Made by a program: the position numbers and the translations under genes. Positions 5,427-8,580 of a DNA stretch of 8,580 bases are shown piece after piece; position 1 is the first letter of the stretch, and the number at the start of each line of letters is the position of its first letter. The notes under the pieces are model-generated. The model was not told the origin of the DNA. It saw only the letters and a list, made by a program, of their open reading frames with translations, and did no database searches. This DNA is from Deltaproteobacteria bacterium (GTDB taxonomy: Bacteria; Desulfobacterota; JAENJC01), in the NCBI GenBank assembly GCA_016208525.1, contig JACQYJ010000233.1, positions 1 through 8,580 on the forward strand, in the 5' to 3' direction.

Positions 5427-6719
5427 ATGTTCAATAAGAAAATACAGCTCCTTCTGACAGCCACATTTATCCTCTTCCTCTCTACCTTGCTTAATGCTCA
5501 GGAAAGACAGGTCCGTGTCATAAATGTGCAGGCGACTATAAACCCCAATATTGCAGAGTTTATAACGCATTCCATCAAGATGTCGGCCTCCTCAGGAGAT
5601 GAGGCAATCATAATCGAGCTGGACACACCCGGCGGGCTTGATACGTCCATGAGAGAGATAGTTAAAGAGCTTCTCTCCCCTCCCCTTCCAGTAATAGTAT
5701 ATGTACATCCAGGAGGTGGAAGGGCTGCATCTGCCGGGGCGCTGATAACAATGGCGGCAAATATTGCAGCCATGACACCGGGAACAAACATAGGGGCAGC
5801 ACACCCTGTGAATATAGGCGGCGGCGAGGTAAGCAAGGAGATGAACGAAAAGATCACCAACGATGCGGTCGCTTTCATCAGAGGATTGGCGGAAAAGCGC
5901 GGAAGAAATGCAGAGTGGGCTGTAAAGGCCGTAAAGGAGAGCGCCTCTATCCCTGCTGAAGAGGCCCTGAAGATCAATGTAATCGATATCGTTGCCGGAG
6001 ACCTTAATGACCTCCTGAATCAGACAGACGGCAGGAAGGTCCTAAGCGCCAGGGGAGAGGTGACACTGAATACAAAGGGGGCAAAGATTGTCAGGGAAAA
6101 TATGGGGTTTGCCCGGCAGATACTAAACACCATCAGCGATCCGAATGTGGCATATATCCTGATGATGCTCGGCCTATTAGGCCTCTATTTTGAACTGGCA
6201 AACCCCGGGGCCTTATTCCCGGGGGTGGTGGGAGCAATATGCATCGTTCTTGCCTTCTATGCCTTCCAGACCATACCTGTGAACTATGCCGGGGTCCTCC
6301 TGATTCTACTGTCTATAGTACTATTCGTTGCAGAGGCATTTGTCACGAGTTATGGAATCCTTGCCATAGGAGGGATAGTAGCCATGTTCCTTGGTTCCAT
6401 CATGCTGTTTGATTCCCCCCTCCCCTATCTACGGGCATCCCTAACTGTCATTATTCCCACAGTCCTTGCCACTGCAGTGCTCTTAATACTGGCCATAACT
6501 TACGCCATAAGGGCCCAGTTCAGGAAGACAAAAACCGGGGCAGAGGGTATGATAGGTGAGGTTGGCGAGGCAAGAAGCAGGATATCACCGACAGGAAAGG
6601 TATTTGTTGCCGGGGAATACTGGGATGCGGAGAGCAATGATGTCATAGAGGAGGGCGAGAAGGTCAGGGTAACAGCCCTGAAAGGTTTGAAACTTAAGGT
6701 TACCAGGGAGGCAGGATGA
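5427..6719 (+). CDS. nfeD: NfeD, membrane-bound ClpP-class serine protease
   Basis: This is a long-form NfeD of 430 residues. A signal peptide (1-24) is followed by a ClpP-like protease domain (about 28-205): LDTPGGLDTSMREIV (65-79), PGGGRAASAGALITMAAN with the nucleophile Ser102, and NIGAAHPV (121-128). The likely general base is Lys142 in EKITNDAVAFIR, forming the Ser-Lys dyad known from archaeal 1510-N. Four or five hydrophobic helices follow (about 241-362), then a C-terminal OB-fold NfeD domain (about 370-430, GxxGEVGEARSxISPTGKVFVAGEYWDA). Family members cleave the hydrophobic tail of the partner stomatin. The slipin partner lies two genes downstream. The stop overlaps the next ATG (ATGA, 6716-6719). 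There is no Shine-Dalgarno at the ATG, but the signal peptide supports this start. Confidence 0.95.
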   Translation: MFNKKIQLLLTATFILFLSTLLNAQERQVRVINVQATINPNIAEFITHSIKMSASSGDEAIIIELDTPGGLDTSMREIVKELLSPPLPVIVYVHPGGGRAASAGALITMAANIAAMTPGTNIGAAHPVNIGGGEVSKEMNEKITNDAVAFIRGLAEKRGRNAEWAVKAVKESASIPAEEALKINVIDIVAGDLNDLLNQTDGRKVLSARGEVTLNTKGAKIVRENMGFARQILNTISDPNVAYILMMLGLLGLYFELANPGALFPGVVGAICIVLAFYAFQTIPVNYAGVLLILLSIVLFVAEAFVTSYGILAIGGIVAMFLGSIMLFDSPLPYLRASLTVIIPTVLATAVLLILAITYAIRAQFRKTKTGAEGMIGEVGEARSRISPTGKVFVAGEYWDAESNDVIEEGEKVRVTALKGLKLKVTREAG

Positions 6720-7282
6720 GGCAGGTCTGGTCAATAACTCTATTATTATTCCTTTGGAGCGGTATCTCTAATGCCGACACGTACAAGTATATAGACGATA
6801 AGGGAACGCCCTCCTTCACTGACGATATCAAGAGTATCCCAGAAAGATACAGGGAAAAAGCGGTACTTTTAAAAAACGATGATGAAAAGGTTACAATATT
6901 AACGCCGCCTCTGGCAGACAAGATAGATGAGACACTCCTCCCACAAAAGGAAGAGGCGGGAGATACGGCAGAGATATCTTCTGTTAATAATCAGACCTCT
7001 GAGCCTCAGAATCAGGGTTTCCCTTACCTGAATGTTGCAATAATCTCATCAATGTTCTTAGGCGCCCTTATCTCAGCGGTCTTTGTAAACAACAGGATAT
7101 TTAAAAAGATCCTGAATATTGTCAGCCTCGCATCCATGCTCACCCTCCTCGTCTACATCTCGACCTTCTTTGTCTCCAGGCATATACATACGCTAAAAAA
7201 GGCCTCAACCGAGATGACAGATGCAATGAAGAAGAAAGAGGCAGAAAAGGAGAAGGAGATTCAGAAGATATATGGGAATTAG
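6716..7282 (+). CDS. DUF4124-type envelope protein with two membrane helices
   Basis: The product has 188 residues: a signal peptide (1-20), a DUF4124-like segment (21-50, DTYKYIDDKGTPSFTDD, a short beta motif found in many secreted proteins of unknown function), a polar linker (51-102), two hydrophobic helices (about 104-124 and 133-153) and a Lys/Glu-rich probable coiled coil (158-186). GGGAGG (6706-6711) lies before the ATG, which overlaps the nfeD stop by four bases. Its place between the protease and the slipin suggests it belongs to that membrane complex, but no biochemical role can be read. Whether the N-terminal peptide is cleaved or stays as a third helix is open. Confidence 0.8.
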   Translation: MRQVWSITLLLFLWSGISNADTYKYIDDKGTPSFTDDIKSIPERYREKAVLLKNDDEKVTILTPPLADKIDETLLPQKEEAGDTAEISSVNNQTSEPQNQGFPYLNVAIISSMFLGALISAVFVNNRIFKKILNIVSLASMLTLLVYISTFFVSRHIHTLKKASTEMTDAMKKKEAEKEKEIQKIYGN

Positions 7283-7306
7283 CAAATAACAAATACAAAC
7301 TATTAT

Positions 7307-7313
7307 AAGGAGG
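7307..7313 (+). promoter_or_regulatory. strong Shine-Dalgarno of the slipin gene
   Basis: AAGGAGG is placed 6 bases before the ATG at 7320. It is the strongest ribosome site in the window. It fixes the slipin start and suggests the slipin is made in larger amounts than NfeD, which has none. Confidence 0.8.
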
Positions 7314-7319
7314 TTTATC

Positions 7320-8081
7320 ATGGGAATGCTTACAGTACCGTTTTTAGTAGTAATAGGTGTGGTCATATTCATACTGGCCAACTCCATCAGGGTGTTGAAC
7401 GAGTATGAGAGGGGCGTCATATTCAGGCTTGGGAGGGCCATTGGGGCCAAGGGGCCGGGGCTTATCATACTCATTCCTGTCATAGACAAGATGGTGAAGG
7501 TGGACCTGAGGACAGTTACCATGGACGTGCCTCCCCAGGAGGTCATCACAAGGGACAACGTGTCCGTAAAGGTAAATGCGGTGGTCTATTTCAGGGCGCT
7601 GGACCCTATGAAGGCTGTGCTGAGCGTTGAGAACTACCTATACGCCACATCCCAGCTTGCCCAGACGACCCTTAGAAGCGTATGCGGGCAGGGGGAGATG
7701 GACGACCTCCTTTCCGAGAGGGAGAAGATAAACAGGCAGCTTCAGGAGATACTCGACAGGCAGACAGACCCCTGGGGGGTTAAGGTAAGCACTGTGGAGA
7801 TAAAAGGTATAGACCTCCCTGATGAGATGAAGAGGGCAATGGCAAAGCAGGCGGAGGCGGAGAGGGAGAAGAGGGCAAAGATAATCCACTCCGCCGGAGA
7901 GTACGAGGCAGCTGCGAATCTGGCAAAGGCCGCTGACATGATATCCATAAACCCTGTAACACTTCAGCTGAGATACTTACAGACATTGACGGAGATAGCG
8001 GTAGAGAAGAATTCTACTATACTATTCCCTCTGCCAATGGATATGTTAAAACCGTTTTTAAACCCTGGGGAAAAGAAGTGA
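7320..8081 (+). CDS. slipin (SPFH/band 7 family, bacterial stomatin homologue)
   Basis: The protein has 253 residues: an N-terminal membrane segment (5-20), then the SPFH domain with RVLNEYERGVIFRLGR (24-39), GPGLIILIPVIDKMVKVDLR (45-64), MDVPPQEVITRDNVSVKVNAVVYFR (68-92), and LLSEREKINRQLQEILD (130-146), PWGVKVSTVEIKGIDLP (151-167). The helical KQAEAEREKRAKII segment (176-189) supports oligomerisation. The C-terminus carries the hydrophobic NSTILFPLPMDMLKPF (231-246), the type of tail cut by NfeD/1510-N in archaeal p-stomatin. Slipins organise membrane microdomains. The stop TGA is followed at once by the ATG of the next gene, in the same frame. It is distinguished from HflC/HflK by the compact length and the NfeD neighbour. 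Confidence 0.95.
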   Translation: MGMLTVPFLVVIGVVIFILANSIRVLNEYERGVIFRLGRAIGAKGPGLIILIPVIDKMVKVDLRTVTMDVPPQEVITRDNVSVKVNAVVYFRALDPMKAVLSVENYLYATSQLAQTTLRSVCGQGEMDDLLSEREKINRQLQEILDRQTDPWGVKVSTVEIKGIDLPDEMKRAMAKQAEAEREKRAKIIHSAGEYEAAANLAKAADMISINPVTLQLRYLQTLTEIAVEKNSTILFPLPMDMLKPFLNPGEKK

Positions 8082-8310
8082 ATGAGGGTCCAGGTTAAAC
8101 CTTTTTTATCTTTCCTGATCTTTACTTTTATTCTGAGCGCCTTTTTCCGAGGCGTACCTCCCGGAGAGGAAGAGAGATCAGCTCAAGGGGGCTCCAGGGT
8201 ACTATATAGCCCCGATCCCCTGTTGCCTCACAGGCACAGGAGAGGGATTCATCTTCCGCGGCGCTGCCCTGAACATAATGGACACCAATGCCGATGTCTA
8301 CGGCTCGATG
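8082..8310 (+). pseudogene. frameshifted and truncated start of an outer-membrane or secreted protein
   Basis: From ATG 8082 a signal peptide is read (MRVQVKPFLSFLIFTFILSA). After that the frame gives improbable sequence (FFRGVPPGEEERSAQ...). Moving to the +1 frame at the T5 run (8142-8146) gives a natural protein: FSEAYLPERKRDQLKGAPGYYIAPIP, then LTGTGEGFIFRGAALNIMDTNADVYGSM. That frame is blocked by a TGA at 8134-8136 and opens only after it, so the two pieces meet where one extra T would explain the break. The APGYYIAPIP...TGTGEGF pattern recalls BamA/Omp85-like surface proteins found near nfeD and slipin genes; that match is from memory and weak. Family-like sequence ends near 8310, beyond which the frame continues only as the complement of the phosphorylase side. 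Confidence 0.5.
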
Positions 8311-8364
8311 CGCCGAGTAGAGCCATGTCCTGCTCGGGAAGCTCCCCGCCTGGGTGCGGGACAT

Positions 8365-8580
8365 TCATTTGAAGTAAGCCTTGGCGATGTACTGGTTCAG
8401 CATGCGTTCGGTGTTGAAGAACGAGCCGTTGAGTGCGATGGCGTTGCGCATCACATCATCATAACGCCCCCCTTCCTTATAAAACATCGGAATAATGATC
8501 GTCTCGAGCTTGTTGTAAAGAGACCGGGCATCCGCTCCCTCCACCTCGCGCACGCCTTCTGCCACGGCCTGCGCCATCGC
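8365..8580 (-). CDS. glgP: alpha-glucan (glycogen/maltodextrin-type) phosphorylase, C-terminal fragment
   Basis: The frame is open to the window edge and encodes about 71 terminal residues: LYNKLETIIIPMFYK (20-34), VMRNAIALNGSFFNTERMLNQYIAKAYFK and stop. IIPMFY, MRxAIALNGSFFNTxRMxxQYxxxAYF is the conserved end of the shorter GlgP type (TIGR02094-like) that phosphorolyses alpha-1,4-glucans to glucose-1-phosphate. The N-terminal catalytic part, including the pyridoxal-phosphate lysine, lies outside. G+C content is clearly higher than in the rest of the window, which suggests other ancestry or a joined contig. The TGA is followed directly by an ATG in frame (8362-8364) whose product I do not trust. 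Confidence 0.8.
   Translation of the reverse strand, partial: AMAQAVAEGVREVEGADARSLYNKLETIIIPMFYKEGGRYDDVMRNAIALNGSFFNTERMLNQYIAKAYFK

Noticed and set aside
5498..5977. Minus-strand frame of 159 codons
   Set aside because: It is the complement of the conserved NfeD protease domain; the composition is a shadow of that gene.
4629..8090. TGAATGAGG appearing at three gene ends (about 2132-2140, 4626-4634, 8079-8087)
   Set aside because: The match is short and can be explained by stop-start overlap plus G-rich starts or repeat arms; chance is likely.
8128..8364. Minus-strand frame starting with ATG right after the phosphorylase stop
   Set aside because: It crosses the suspected junction and runs antisense to the signal-peptide gene, with no recognisable motif.

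Overview
The window reads as chromosomal housekeeping DNA from a Gram-negative, non-photosynthetic bacterium, most likely Nitrospirota (Thermodesulfovibrionia-like) or a deltaproteobacterial lineage. That placement is inferred from protein wording, the gene set (MglA-type GTPase, FolE2/QueD, NfeD plus slipin) and the short intergenic repeats. No marker gene in the window proves it. The mixed features at the right-hand end would fit a metagenome-assembled contig.

Left block, minus strand, transcribed right to left from about 5105 to 1: a short SurA-N-like secreted chaperone, queD, folE2, a membrane-anchored SPOR-like protein with a PEVK linker, a conserved repeat-type protein cut in two by an in-frame TGA, an MglA-type small GTPase with a long C-terminal extension, mogA, and the start of folC. 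Four of these genes work on pterins. FolE2 makes dihydroneopterin triphosphate from GTP, QueD turns it into carboxytetrahydropterin for queuosine, MogA adenylates molybdopterin, and FolC glutamylates folate. The three genes between folE2 and mogA look like a separate envelope or cell-polarity set.

Middle: a divergent region (5106-5426) filled by a 'CACAGAG / CTCTGTG' repeat element, with a possible promoter set so close to nfeD that the message could be leaderless.

Right block, plus strand: nfeD (membrane ClpP-class serine protease), a DUF4124 protein with two extra membrane helices, and a slipin (SPFH/band 7). This is the known NfeD-stomatin partnership with an unusual gene between the partners. 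Next comes the start of a secreted or outer-membrane protein that appears frameshifted at a T5 run and then ends abruptly near 8310. From about 8310 the DNA becomes visibly richer in G+C and carries, on the opposite strand, the last part of an alpha-glucan phosphorylase. This may be a rearrangement or a misassembly.

Almost every sizeable intergenic gap holds a different short inverted or tandem repeat. The strongest anomalies are the TGA that replaces an apparently conserved tryptophan (2138-2140), the C-terminal extension of the MglA-like GTPase, and the broken gene plus composition change at the right edge. I see no CRISPR array, tRNA, rRNA, transposase or phage gene. I found no clearly new system.
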